This document shows, in pieces, positions 27,334 through 36,421 of a DNA stretch of 64,000 bases. Below the pieces are notes generated by a model. It did no database searches, had not been told where the DNA came from, and saw only the letters and a program-made list of their open reading frames with translations. Every line of letters begins with the position of its first letter. Position 1 is the first letter of the stretch. The stretch covers positions 2,785,501-2,849,500 of the forward strand of contig NZ_CP051461.1 in assembly GCF_012584515.1 (NCBI RefSeq). The letters run 5' to 3'. A program made the translations under genes and the position numbers. The stretch is from Polaromonas vacuolata. GTDB lineage: Bacteria; Pseudomonadota; Gammaproteobacteria; Burkholderiales; Burkholderiaceae_C.

Positions 27334-28304
27334 ACGGTCTCAACTGGCAAAGCATGCAGCCAACACGCGGCGCGGGTAGTACCTGCGAATTGCAAATCAG
27401 GTCGTTCTTGACTGCACTTGTCAAAGGCCTTGGGGCAGCGCGGATTAAAAGCACAACCCGAAGGAATGGCGTTCAGTCGCGGCATGGCGCCGTCGATTTG
27501 AAACAAGCGATCACGCTCAACATCGATGTCGGGAATCGCCGCCATCAAGCCCTCGCTATACGGATGAGCCGGATGATTAATAACCGCGTTCACTGGGCCA
27601 ATTTCTGCAATCCGGCCTGAATACATCACCGCCACGCGGTCGCAAGTTTCGGCAATTAATCCCATGTCGTGGGTAATTAGCATGACGGCTGCGCCGCGCT
27701 CTTTGCAAACGTTTTTTAACAGCGTGATGATTTGCGCTTGGATCGACACATCTAGCGCCGTCGTCGGCTCATCGGCGACGATTAACCGTGGCTCGGCAGC
27801 CAACGCTAAAGCGATCACCACGCGCTGACGCATGCCGCCAGAAAACTGATGCGCGTAGTGGTCGATGCGTTGAGCCGCAGCCGGAATACCCGTGTCTTCT
27901 AGCAGCGAGATGGCGCGCATACGCGCCTCTCGCGCCGTCATGGGCAAGTGCGCCTGAATGGTTTCCACCAACTGCCGGCCTATGCTGTAGAGCGGGTTTA
28001 ACGAGGTCAATGGATCTTGAAAAATAGCCCCAATCTTGCGCCCGCGTATGTGGCGCATTTGCGGCTCACTGAGCTGATCTATGCGTTGGCCTTCGAGCAG
28101 AATCTGCCCGCTTGCGATGCGGCCTGGTGGCTCAAGCAATCCAATAATGGCCGAACCAGTGAGCGATTTACCCGCACCGGATTCGCCCACCACACCCAAA
28201 ATTTCACCCGCAGAAATATCAAACGAAATATCGTCTAGGGCGCGCAGAGTGCCGTGCCGAGAAGGAAACTCGACCACCAGATTTTTAACTTGAAGCAGTG
28301 TCAT
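27330..28304 (-). CDS. Peptide ABC transporter ATP-binding protein, DppD/OppD type
   Basis: 324-residue partner ATPase: Walker A GESGAGKSL, signature [15 protein letters not shown], Walker [14 protein letters not shown], and the Cys-rich C-terminal tail (GCAFNPRCPKAFDKC). Forms the heterodimeric motor with the DppF-type subunit. Starts 14 bases after the permease gene. Confidence 0.93.
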   Translation of the reverse strand: MTLLQVKNLVVEFPSRHGTLRALDDISFDISAGEILGVVGESGAGKSLTGSAIIGLLEPPGRIASGQILLEGQRIDQLSEPQMRHIRGRKIGAIFQDPLTSLNPLYSIGRQLVETIQAHLPMTAREARMRAISLLEDTGIPAAAQRIDHYAHQFSGGMRQRVVIALALAAEPRLIVADEPTTALDVSIQAQIITLLKNVCKERGAAVMLITHDMGLIAETCDRVAVMYSGRIAEIGPVNAVINHPAHPYSEGLMAAIPDIDVERDRLFQIDGAMPRLNAIPSGCAFNPRCPKAFDKCSQERPDLQFAGTTRAACWLHALPVETV

Positions 28305-28318
28305 GACAAAAAACTTTC

Positions 28319-29230
28319 TCAGCGCAAACGCGGATTCAGCGCATCACGCAGCCAGTCACCCAGCAAATTAACACTGAGCGCAATTAACACCAACATCAAT
28401 CCTGGAAAAACCGTAATCCACCACTCGCCAGAAAACAAGTAATCATTGCCCACCCGTATTAAGGTGCCCAAAGAGGGGGAAGTGGGCGGCGAGCCGACAC
28501 CTAAAAATGACAGCGTCGCCTCGGTAATGATGGCAGTTGCGACTTGAATAGTTGCCAACACCATCACCGGCCCCAGCACATTGGGCAGCACATGGCGGCG
28601 CATGATGCGCAGGGGTGAAACGCCGGTCACACGCGCAGCTTGCACATATTCTTTGTTTCGCTCAACCAAAGTCGAGCCCCTAACCGTGCGCGCATATTGC
28701 ACCCAGCCGGTTAGCGTAATCGACACAATCAACACACCAAAAGCCACACTCGCTTGTGCATTGGGAAACAGCGCCCTGCCCACACCCGCCATAAGAAGGG
28801 CTACCAATATGGGCGGAAAACTCAGCATCACATCGCATAAACGCATCAAGGCAGTATCAATCCAGCCGCCACTAAACCCAGCGATTAAGCCTAACGTCAC
28901 ACCAATCAAAATCGACAGCACCACCGAGGCTAGACCGACTACCAAAGAAATACGTGCACCGTAAATCACAGCCGACAAAATATCGCGACCTTGATCATCA
29001 GTACCGAGCAAATATTTAGCGCTACCCATCTCATACCAAGCCGGCGGCAAGCGGGCGTCACTCAACTCCAGTGTGCGCAAATCAAACGGATTGTGCGGAG
29101 CCACCCAGCCGGCAAATACCGCAGCAAAAACGCAAACCAAGGCGATCACAGCAGCGGTCATGGCCATCGGCGAGGTGCGAAAGCTGTAGCCGACATCGCT
29201 GTCATACCAGCGTGATAACAATTGATTCAT
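28319..29230 (-). CDS. Peptide ABC transporter permease, DppC/OppC type
   Basis: 303-residue inner membrane permease with an N-terminal segment followed by six or so hydrophobic spans. The family loop GTDDQGRDILSAVIYGARISL and the EAA loop (YVQAARVTGVSPLRIMRRHVLPNVLGPVMVLA) are clear. Pairs with the DppB-type permease at 31949. Confidence 0.93.
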   Translation of the reverse strand: MNQLLSRWYDSDVGYSFRTSPMAMTAAVIALVCVFAAVFAGWVAPHNPFDLRTLELSDARLPPAWYEMGSAKYLLGTDDQGRDILSAVIYGARISLVVGLASVVLSILIGVTLGLIAGFSGGWIDTALMRLCDVMLSFPPILVALLMAGVGRALFPNAQASVAFGVLIVSITLTGWVQYARTVRGSTLVERNKEYVQAARVTGVSPLRIMRRHVLPNVLGPVMVLATIQVATAIITEATLSFLGVGSPPTSPSLGTLIRVGNDYLFSGEWWITVFPGLMLVLIALSVNLLGDWLRDALNPRLR

Positions 29231-29259
29231 GAGTGTGTTGCTAGAAAAAATTTAAACCA

Positions 29260-29287
29260 GTCAAGCTGCCAATACTGGCCGCTTGAC
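29260..29287 (-). terminator. Intercistronic hairpin after binding-protein gene
   Basis: A 7-bp GTCAAGC/GCTTGAC stem with an inner 4-bp stem lies between binding-protein and permease genes; in the minus direction it is followed by TTTAAATTTTTT. It may partly terminate or stabilise the binding-protein mRNA, a usual way to make more binding protein than transporter. Confidence 0.5.
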
Positions 29288-29317
29288 AAATACAACAAGC
29301 ATCAAACATCAAGCGGA

Positions 29318-30901
29318 TTAAGGCTGAATGGTAATCCACTTAAACGGCATGAAGTTATCCGCTAATTGCGTCAAAGTGACTTTTTTACTCATGCCCCAAG
29401 CCAGTGCTTGCTGATGCATTGGCAGGTGACCGATATCAGTTGCGTGCATTTCAAAAGCTTGTTTGATGTAAGCCGTGCGTTTGGTCTTATCGGTTTCAGA
29501 CTGGACTTTTTTAATCAACTCATCGACCTTGGGATTGCAATAAGAACCTAGATTGAACTGACCCGCACCTTGATCATCTGGACAAGCAAAAATAGCATTC
29601 AGAGCGTTGTGCGCGTCATAGGTACTTGGCGTCCAACCCAGCATGTAAAAACTGGTGTCACGGCGTAAGATTTTAGGAAAGTAAGTACCCTTGGTTTCGG
29701 CCTGAAGATTAATTTTTACATTGATGCGAGACAGGTTTGCCGACACTGCTTGGCAAATACGGCTGTCGTTCACATAGCGGTCGTTGGGGCAATTCATAGC
29801 GACCTCAAAGCCATTCGGATAACCGGCTTCGATCATGAGTTTTTTGGCCGCTTCCACGTCGTAAGGCAAACGCACATTTATCGTCGGATCGAAACCGTTG
29901 ATGCCGGGCGCAACCATCAAAGCCGTCGGCGTCGAAGCTCCGCGCATCACCGTGCGTTTAATACCCTCAATATCAATCGCTTGATAAAAAGCTTGGCGTA
30001 CGCGTTTGTCTTTGAAGGGATTTTTACCTTTGACATTGGAATACAGCAACTCATCACGCTTTTGATCCATACCCAGAAAAATAGTTCGTAGTTCTGGCCC
30101 TGTCATGACACGGGTGCTGGCGTTTTTATTCACGCGGTCAATGTCTTGCACTGGTACCGGTTCCATCACATCGATCTCACCAGACAGCAGCGCGGCAACA
30201 CGCGTCGCATCATTGTCAATCGGGGTAAAAATCACTTCTTGTGCATTGCCTTCAATCTTGCCCCAATAGTTGGCATTACGAGAAAAACTGGTGCGCACAT
30301 TAGGCTGGCGCTCGCGCAGGCGATAGGGACCTGTGCCGTTGGCACGAAATGAAGCTGCATTTTCAATGCCTTTGCGTCTATCCACAGGCACCACAGCTTG
30401 ATTGGTTTCGCACCATTTTTTACTCATCATATAAACCAGAGAAATCACGTCCGGCAGTATCGGAAAAGGTGATTTGGTTTCTATTTCAACTGTGAAGTCG
30501 TTAATTTTTCGCACTTCCTTGAAATCGTTGGTGTAGCTTTTAAGGTCAGATCCTTCGGCTTGAGTGCGCTTAAAACTAAACAACACATCATCCGCAGTAA
30601 ACGGTGTGCCGTCATGAAACATCACACCTTTACGCAATTCAAAGCGCCAGATAGTGGGTGAGGTTTGTTTCCAAGATGTTGCCAAGCCCGGCGCCAAGCT
30701 CAAGTCCTTGTTGCGCAGCACCAAGCCTTCATAGACGTTGCCGGTGATGCTGAACTGCAGCGATTCACTCAGAGAGTGCGGATCCATAGACAGCGAGTCA
30801 CCAATATTGGCCACACGCAGCGTTTGCGATTGGGCAGAAAAACTGGCGACAACCAGCGCAGACAGCAGAGCACTCAGACGCAATGTGGACTTGAACTTCA
30901 T
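29318..30901 (-). CDS. Peptide ABC transporter substrate-binding protein (family 5)
   Basis: 527-residue periplasmic binding protein. Signal peptide to about SAQSQ, then the SBP_bac_5 pattern: LRVANIGDSLSMDPHSL, GLATSWKQTSPTIWRFELRKGVMFHDGTPFTADDV, NGTGPYRLRERQPN and KRVRQAFYQAIDIEGI. Ligand is probably a di- or oligopeptide or peptide-like amide, supported only by family and by the divergent peptidase-like genes. Unusually, it lies between the two permease genes. Confidence 0.93.
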   Translation of the reverse strand: MKFKSTLRLSALLSALVVASFSAQSQTLRVANIGDSLSMDPHSLSESLQFSITGNVYEGLVLRNKDLSLAPGLATSWKQTSPTIWRFELRKGVMFHDGTPFTADDVLFSFKRTQAEGSDLKSYTNDFKEVRKINDFTVEIETKSPFPILPDVISLVYMMSKKWCETNQAVVPVDRRKGIENAASFRANGTGPYRLRERQPNVRTSFSRNANYWGKIEGNAQEVIFTPIDNDATRVAALLSGEIDVMEPVPVQDIDRVNKNASTRVMTGPELRTIFLGMDQKRDELLYSNVKGKNPFKDKRVRQAFYQAIDIEGIKRTVMRGASTPTALMVAPGINGFDPTINVRLPYDVEAAKKLMIEAGYPNGFEVAMNCPNDRYVNDSRICQAVSANLSRINVKINLQAETKGTYFPKILRRDTSFYMLGWTPSTYDAHNALNAIFACPDDQGAGQFNLGSYCNPKVDELIKKVQSETDKTKRTAYIKQAFEMHATDIGHLPMHQQALAWGMSKKVTLTQLADNFMPFKWITIQP

Positions 30902-30971
30902 GAATAACTCCAGGCAATGTTAGAAAAACTCGCAAGAAACATAGTCGCCTCAGGGCGCAAAAACACTGCGA

Positions 30972-31949
30972 TTAGTGGCGCCCACCACCTAACCGAAGCC
31001 GGGGATCAACCGCAAAATACAACAGGTCAACAAACAAATTAATCAGTACAAATATCAATGCAATCAAGCACAGATAGGCAGACATCACCGGTATGTCTGC
31101 AAAGGTCACTGCCTGAATGAAAAGCAGACCCATGCCCGGCCACTGAAAGACGGTCTCTGTGATGATGGCGAATGCAATTAAGCCGCCTAGCTGCAAACCT
31201 GTGATGGTCAAAACCGGCACTAAAGTATTTTTCAATGCGTGACCGAAATGAATGCTGCGGCTAGACAAGCCCCGGGCGCGAGCAAACTTGATGTAATCGG
31301 TTCTCAGCACTTCAAGCATCTCAGCGCGGACTAGCCGCATGATCAAGGTGAGTTGGAAAATAGCCAATGTAACTGCCGGTAAAACCACATGCTGCCAGCC
31401 GTCTAGCGTCAGTAAACCGCTACTCCACCAACCAATTTTTACCGTGTCACCACGACCAAAACTAGGCAGCCATCCAAGACCGACGGAAAACATCAGAATC
31501 AATAAGATGCCGATTAAGAAAGTCGGTAACGACACGCCTAGCAGCGAGACTGTCATCATTAATTGACTAGAAAAAGAGCCACGCTTTAGCGCCGAATAAA
31601 CCCCCATGGGGACACCTAGCAGCAAAGCCAAAACAGCGGCCACTGCAGACAGCTCTAACGTGGCGGGAAAGCGCTCAGCAATCAGGCGCGAGACTTTTGC
31701 GCCCTGACGCAAACTAAGCCCAAAGTCACCCTGCACCGCATTGACCAAGAAATGACCAAATTGCACAACAAAAGATCGGTCCAAACCCAAGTCAGTGCGG
31801 AGTTGACGGATCTGCTCTGGTCTTGCATCTTGGCCGAGCAGAAACACTACGGGGTCACCCACGTATTGAAACAACATAAAGGCAATAAAGGCCACCACAA
31901 TCATGACGATCACGGCTTGCGTCAAGCGACGAAAAATAAAGACAAGCAT
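30972..31949 (-). CDS. Peptide ABC transporter permease, DppB/OppB type
   Basis: 325-residue permease with the family pattern: N-terminal membrane span (FIFRRLTQAVIVMIVVAFIAFML), DLGLDRSFVVQFGHFL loop, and EAA loop (DYIKFARARGLSSRSIHFGHALKNTLVPVLTI). First gene of the operon; a sigma-54-type promoter lies 36-51 bases upstream. Confidence 0.93.
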   Translation of the reverse strand: MLVFIFRRLTQAVIVMIVVAFIAFMLFQYVGDPVVFLLGQDARPEQIRQLRTDLGLDRSFVVQFGHFLVNAVQGDFGLSLRQGAKVSRLIAERFPATLELSAVAAVLALLLGVPMGVYSALKRGSFSSQLMMTVSLLGVSLPTFLIGILLILMFSVGLGWLPSFGRGDTVKIGWWSSGLLTLDGWQHVVLPAVTLAIFQLTLIMRLVRAEMLEVLRTDYIKFARARGLSSRSIHFGHALKNTLVPVLTITGLQLGGLIAFAIITETVFQWPGMGLLFIQAVTFADIPVMSAYLCLIALIFVLINLFVDLLYFAVDPRLRLGGGRH

Positions 31950-31984
31950 TAATATTTAATCTCGGGTTAACACCATCCTAGCCT

Positions 31985-32000
31985 AGCAATTGCCGTGCCG
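31985..32000 (-). promoter_or_regulatory. Candidate sigma-54 promoter of the first peptide ABC operon
   Basis: Minus-strand CGGCACGGCAATTGCT matches TGGCACG-N4-TTGCT except the first base, with correct GG-GC spacing. A TGCACCA half-site resembling NtrC binding lies upstream at 32028-32034. The remaining spacer to 32239 is AT-rich, with no other gene. Confidence 0.6.
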
Positions 32001-32239
32001 GTCTCGGGGTTTACTTGTAGAAAATTCTGCACCAGAAAAACGATAAGTATGCATATGTATTTTTTAATTAAATTAAATACCTACCGACAAATGCATAACT
32101 AGCGTATTAAAAATTACACCTCAGCAGATCAATCAAGACACAGTCGCTGCAAATCTGGCAAACTGTATGACAACAAATGTGCGCGCATACCCGGTCACAC
32201 CTGAACGTGGAAACGCGGCATTTTTAACCTGAGACTCTC

Positions 32240-33436
32240 ATGAAAATCTTAGATTCCTTAGTCACCCAAGCCGCTGGTATTAGCGCCGTCAGACGCGATA
32301 TTCACGCCCACCCAGAGCTATGTTTTCAAGAAGTCAGAACCGCAGACGTTGTAGCGCAAAAACTCGCCGAATGGGGCATTCCCATGCACCGCGGCATGGG
32401 CACAACCGGTGTGGTGGGAATTATTAAAAATGGCACTTCAAAACGCGCTATTGGCTTTAGAGCCGATATGGACGCCCTGCCCATGCAAGAGTCCAACACC
32501 TTTGCCCACGCCAGCCAATACAAAGGAAAAATGCACTCCTGCGGCCACGATGGTCATACCGCTATGCTGCTCGCTGCAGCCCAGCATTTCGCCACCAACC
32601 GAAATTTTGACGGCACGGTTTATTTGATTTTTCAACCTGCTGAAGAAGGCGGCGGTGGTGCGCGTGAAATGATTAAAGACGGTATGTTTGAAAAGTATCC
32701 TATGGACGCAGTGTTTGGCATGCACAACTGGCCGGGCATGAAGGTCGGACAATTTGCCGCCAGTCCAGGCCCAGTGATGGCGTCTAGCAATGAATTCAAA
32801 ATAACCGTTCGCGGCAAAGGCGGCCATGCGGCGTTGCCGCACAACGGCATTGACCCCATACCCGTTGCCTGCCAATTAGTGCAGGCCTTTCAAAATATTA
32901 TTAGCCGAAATAAAAAACCGGTTGATGCCGGCGTGATTTCGGTCACCATGATCCATGCGGGAGAAGCCACCAACGTGATTCCCAACAGTTGTGAGTTGCA
33001 AGGAACGGTGCGCACTTTCACGATTGAAGTGCTGGACATGATTGAAAAGCGCATGCAGCAAATCGCTGAACATTTATGCGCGGCGAATGATGCGACTTGC
33101 GAATTCAGCTTTACCCGTAACTACCCGCCGACGATTAATCACGAAAAAGAAACGCAATTCGCACGCGATGTGATGGAAAAAATTGTCGGCAAAGACAACG
33201 TCTGCCGCCAAGAGCCCACCATGGGTGCGGAAGACTTTTCATACATGCTGCAAGAAAAACCCGGCTGCTATGTGTTTATCGCCAACGGCGATGGTGACCA
33301 CCGCGAGATCGGCCACGGCGGTGGCCCGTGCATGCTGCACAACCCAAGCTACGACTTTAATGACGACTTGATCCCGCTGGGCGCAACCTACTGGGTCAAT
33401 CTTGCCGAGAGCTGGTTAAAGAAAGAATCCGCGTGA
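32240..33436 (+). CDS. M20 family amidohydrolase (hippurate hydrolase-like)
   Basis: 398-residue cytosolic metallohydrolase of the M20D/amidohydrolase class, which cleaves N-acyl amino acids or small peptides. Visible metal-site blocks: GFRADMDALPM, CGHDGHTAMLL (residues 101-110), QPAEEGGGGAREMI (catalytic/ligand Glu pair), MHNWPG and a C-terminal HNPSYDFND His. Length fits. Followed with a 4-base overlap by the DUF2817 gene and divergent from a peptide ABC operon, so it probably acts on imported peptides or acyl amino acids. Confidence 0.93.
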   Translation: MKILDSLVTQAAGISAVRRDIHAHPELCFQEVRTADVVAQKLAEWGIPMHRGMGTTGVVGIIKNGTSKRAIGFRADMDALPMQESNTFAHASQYKGKMHSCGHDGHTAMLLAAAQHFATNRNFDGTVYLIFQPAEEGGGGAREMIKDGMFEKYPMDAVFGMHNWPGMKVGQFAASPGPVMASSNEFKITVRGKGGHAALPHNGIDPIPVACQLVQAFQNIISRNKKPVDAGVISVTMIHAGEATNVIPNSCELQGTVRTFTIEVLDMIEKRMQQIAEHLCAANDATCEFSFTRNYPPTINHEKETQFARDVMEKIVGKDNVCRQEPTMGAEDFSYMLQEKPGCYVFIANGDGDHREIGHGGGPCMLHNPSYDFNDDLIPLGATYWVNLAESWLKKESA

Positions 33437-34530
33437 TTGATGTCGAACATGCATTTTCAAAAAGTTATGCCGAGGCCAGAGAAAAGTTTTTAGCCGCTGC
33501 CAACAGCATTGGCAAAAAAGTCGATTCACGCCAGCATCCTCTGGCCGGCAAAGACGGCGAAGAGCTGGCTATGGACATAGTGTTGGATGGCCAAGCCGAT
33601 GCGCAAAACCTTTTAATCGTGAGCAGCGCCTGCCACGGTGTGGAGGGTTATTGCGGCTCTGGCGTTCAAACCTATGCGATGCACGATGCAGAGTGGCGCA
33701 ATAACGCCAAAGAGCAAGGCGTCGCAGTGCTTTACATTCATGCGCTCAACCCCTACGGTTTTTCACACATTCGCCGCACCACACATGAAAACGTGGATTT
33801 AAATCGAAACTTTCAAGACTTCAATCAGCCTTTGCCGGATAACCCGGCTTACCGCGAAATCGAAAGCCTGCTGCTACCCGAGGAATGGCCACCGAATCAC
33901 AACAATATTGCGGCGACTGATCAATACATTAGCAACAACTCTGTACAAGCATTTCAAGCTGCGGTGACACGCGGCCAATATGAATTTGAACAAGGCCTTT
34001 TCTTTGGTGGAAAAGCAGCGACCTGGAGCAACCAAACATTGCGCCAAGTGCTGCGCGACTACGCTGGCCAAGCCAAACAAATCGCTTGGATAGATCTTCA
34101 CACCGGTTTAGGCGAGAGTGGCGTGGGTGAGCGCATCAGTACCTGCCGCGAAGACAAATTAGCGCTGGCCAGAGCCAGACGCTGGTGGGACGGCGGCGGC
34201 ACGACGCCGGTAACATCGATTTACGATGGCTCGTCAACCTCGGCTCTTCTGACTGGCTTGATGTCCAACAGTGTTTACGAAGAATGCCCAGAAGCGCTTT
34301 ACACCGGTATCGCAATGGAATACGGCACTTTGCCGCCGCTACAAATGATGGAAGCGCTGCGCGCAGAGCACTGGCTCAACATTAACCCGCAAGCCTCTAA
34401 AGAATTGTCCGCACGGATTAAAAAGCAAATGATGGATGCTTTTTATGTTGATACGCCAGACTGGCGTGAGCAAGTCATCACACAAGCTAGGCAATCCTTG
34501 TTTCAAGCCGCACAAGGTTTAAAGGGCTAA
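33433..34530 (+). CDS. DUF2817 (M14-like) family protein
   Basis: 365-residue protein of the DUF2817 group, related to zinc carboxypeptidases of the M14/AspA fold. Likely zinc ligands are the His and Glu of ACHGVEGYCG and a later His in WIDLHTGLGESG; NRNF (in DLNRNFQDF) is the conserved Arg-containing substrate loop. GTG start overlaps the M20 stop by 4 bases, so translation is coupled. Probably a cytosolic peptidase or amidase; substrate unknown. Confidence 0.85.
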   Translation: MIDVEHAFSKSYAEAREKFLAAANSIGKKVDSRQHPLAGKDGEELAMDIVLDGQADAQNLLIVSSACHGVEGYCGSGVQTYAMHDAEWRNNAKEQGVAVLYIHALNPYGFSHIRRTTHENVDLNRNFQDFNQPLPDNPAYREIESLLLPEEWPPNHNNIAATDQYISNNSVQAFQAAVTRGQYEFEQGLFFGGKAATWSNQTLRQVLRDYAGQAKQIAWIDLHTGLGESGVGERISTCREDKLALARARRWWDGGGTTPVTSIYDGSSTSALLTGLMSNSVYEECPEALYTGIAMEYGTLPPLQMMEALRAEHWLNINPQASKELSARIKKQMMDAFYVDTPDWREQVITQARQSLFQAAQGLKG

Positions 34531-34554
34531 AGGATTAAGGGCTAAAAACTAAAC

Positions 34555-36387
34555 CTATGACAGTGCAAGAAACTGGCGCCAGCCACCTAATGCACTGATG
34601 TCTTTGGCTTGCGTGTTGGCTAAATCAACCGCATAAGCTTCGCAAGTAAAACCCAAAACCACAGAGCCATCGGCAAGTTCAACACTGCCAATCCCAAGGG
34701 GTGCGGGAATGCCGGCAACAAATGAGCCAAACTCACGCTGCTCTAACGCCCACACTTCCACATCAATCGCCACACCCCCCTCGGCCACGCGCAACATGCC
34801 AGGCCTAAAAGGTGGACCGCCGGGCAGTGCAAAAAGTTTGTAGCAAGCCGCGCTTTTGGTGCGACTGACTAACTTTGCACCGCGCTGCGTGAGTTGCCAA
34901 TTAAGCGGCAGACCGCTTAAATGTGCACCACAAACTGCGACCTGCACCAAGCCGGATGGAAAAGCGGCAGCGCTTGGCACAGCTTGCGGCAAACGGTGCG
35001 GCGCATGCTCGGTCGCACCTACGCTTAAAACGCAAGCGGCATGCAAACGCGCGGCCAAACTAAGCAAGGGCAAATCCTTGCCAGCCGGCGCTACCAAGGT
35101 CACGCCCCAAGGCATGCTGTCCATTGCATCCGACATAAAACCAGTGGGCACAGCAACTGCTGCAAGGTCTAGCAAATTGACATAGTTGGTGTAGTAGCCC
35201 AGATTGGAATTGAGCACAATTGGATTGGCGTTAACCGCTTCAATCGTATAAGGCGTGATCGCCGTTGGTGTCAGCATGCAATCAATATCCAGCCACTGTT
35301 TTCGCGTTTCGCGCTCTAGCGCTTTAAGTTTGTAGAGCGAAGAAAAAGTATCGGCGGCAGAAATATTTTTCGCTTTTTCTGTGATGGCTAAGGTGACTGG
35401 GTGCAGGGCTTCGGGTTGGCTTTCTATAAAGCTGCGAATCGCTTGGTAGCGCTCGGCCACCCAAGGCCCGTCATAAAGCAAAGCCGCCACCGCCAAAAAT
35501 GGCCGCAGATCAATTTCTACTGGCGTGCCGCCTAAGGCTTGCAAATGCGCAATCGCTTTTGCAAACTGGCCTGGCCCTTCTGCATTGCCATGAAAAGCCA
35601 AATCAGCTTGACGCGGCACGCCAAACTTAAATGCTGGCGCAACACCAAAGTCGTGACCATGCGGCGGCAAAGTGCGTGAGTAAGCGTCTTGATCATCTAG
35701 CCCTTGCGCGCAAGCCAATACGCTAGCGGCGTCACCAGCCGTCAATGCAAAAATCGACACCACATCCAAAGTCCTACAAGCCGGTACCACGCCGGTGGTG
35801 GGGATACGGCCACAACTCGGTTTAAGGCCTATAAGATTATTAAACATGGCCGGAACCCGGCCGGAACCGGCGGTGTCTGTCCCCAACGAAAAACTGGCCA
35901 AACCCAAGGCAACGGATACTGCCGAGCCGGCTGAAGATCCACCCGAAACATAAGCTGGGTTTATGCTGTTTTTGCAAGCGCCATAGGGCGAGCGCGTACC
36001 CACCAAACCGGTAGCGAACTGGTCTAAATTGGTCTTACCAATTGGAATGGCACCCGCATCAATCAAGCGCTGCACGGCTGTGGCGCTGACTTCTGGCAAA
36101 TAAGAAAATTCTGCGCAAGCCGCTGTCGTGACAATGCCGGCTAAATCTATATTGTCTTTAATCGCAAAGGGAATGCCGTACAAAGGCAGGCTGTCCATGT
36201 CGCGGTTTTCTAGCGCCAAAGCATAGACCCGTATTTCGTCCAAGCTGAGTCGGCGAATCCAGATATTGCGGTCTAGCGCAGCGTCTTCAGCACACATTTT
36301 GTCGTGCAGCATTTCAACAAATTGCAACGGTGTTAGGCCAGCGCGGTAGCGCGCTTGCAAAGCGGGAATGGATAAATCGAGGTGCAT
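34555..36387 (-). CDS. atzF: Allophanate hydrolase
   Basis: 610-residue enzyme converting allophanate to ammonia and CO2, last step of guanidine or urea degradation by the carboxylase route. Amidase-signature domain with the Ser-cisSer-Lys triad: Lys in FAIKDNIDLAG, GGSSAGSAVSVALG and GTDTAGSGRVPAMFNNL. The C-terminal 150 residues (from about VQVAVCGAHLSGLPLN) form the second, AtzF-type domain that forms the allophanate carboxylate. Lies 34 bases after the carboxylase gene; last gene of the guanidine operon. Confidence 0.95.
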   Translation of the reverse strand: MHLDLSIPALQARYRAGLTPLQFVEMLHDKMCAEDAALDRNIWIRRLSLDEIRVYALALENRDMDSLPLYGIPFAIKDNIDLAGIVTTAACAEFSYLPEVSATAVQRLIDAGAIPIGKTNLDQFATGLVGTRSPYGACKNSINPAYVSGGSSAGSAVSVALGLASFSLGTDTAGSGRVPAMFNNLIGLKPSCGRIPTTGVVPACRTLDVVSIFALTAGDAASVLACAQGLDDQDAYSRTLPPHGHDFGVAPAFKFGVPRQADLAFHGNAEGPGQFAKAIAHLQALGGTPVEIDLRPFLAVAALLYDGPWVAERYQAIRSFIESQPEALHPVTLAITEKAKNISAADTFSSLYKLKALERETRKQWLDIDCMLTPTAITPYTIEAVNANPIVLNSNLGYYTNYVNLLDLAAVAVPTGFMSDAMDSMPWGVTLVAPAGKDLPLLSLAARLHAACVLSVGATEHAPHRLPQAVPSAAAFPSGLVQVAVCGAHLSGLPLNWQLTQRGAKLVSRTKSAACYKLFALPGGPPFRPGMLRVAEGGVAIDVEVWALEQREFGSFVAGIPAPLGIGSVELADGSVVLGFTCEAYAVDLANTQAKDISALGGWRQFLALS

Positions 36388-36421
36388 TTTTTTCTCCAGT
36401 TTTGTAGGTTTATAGGTTTTT

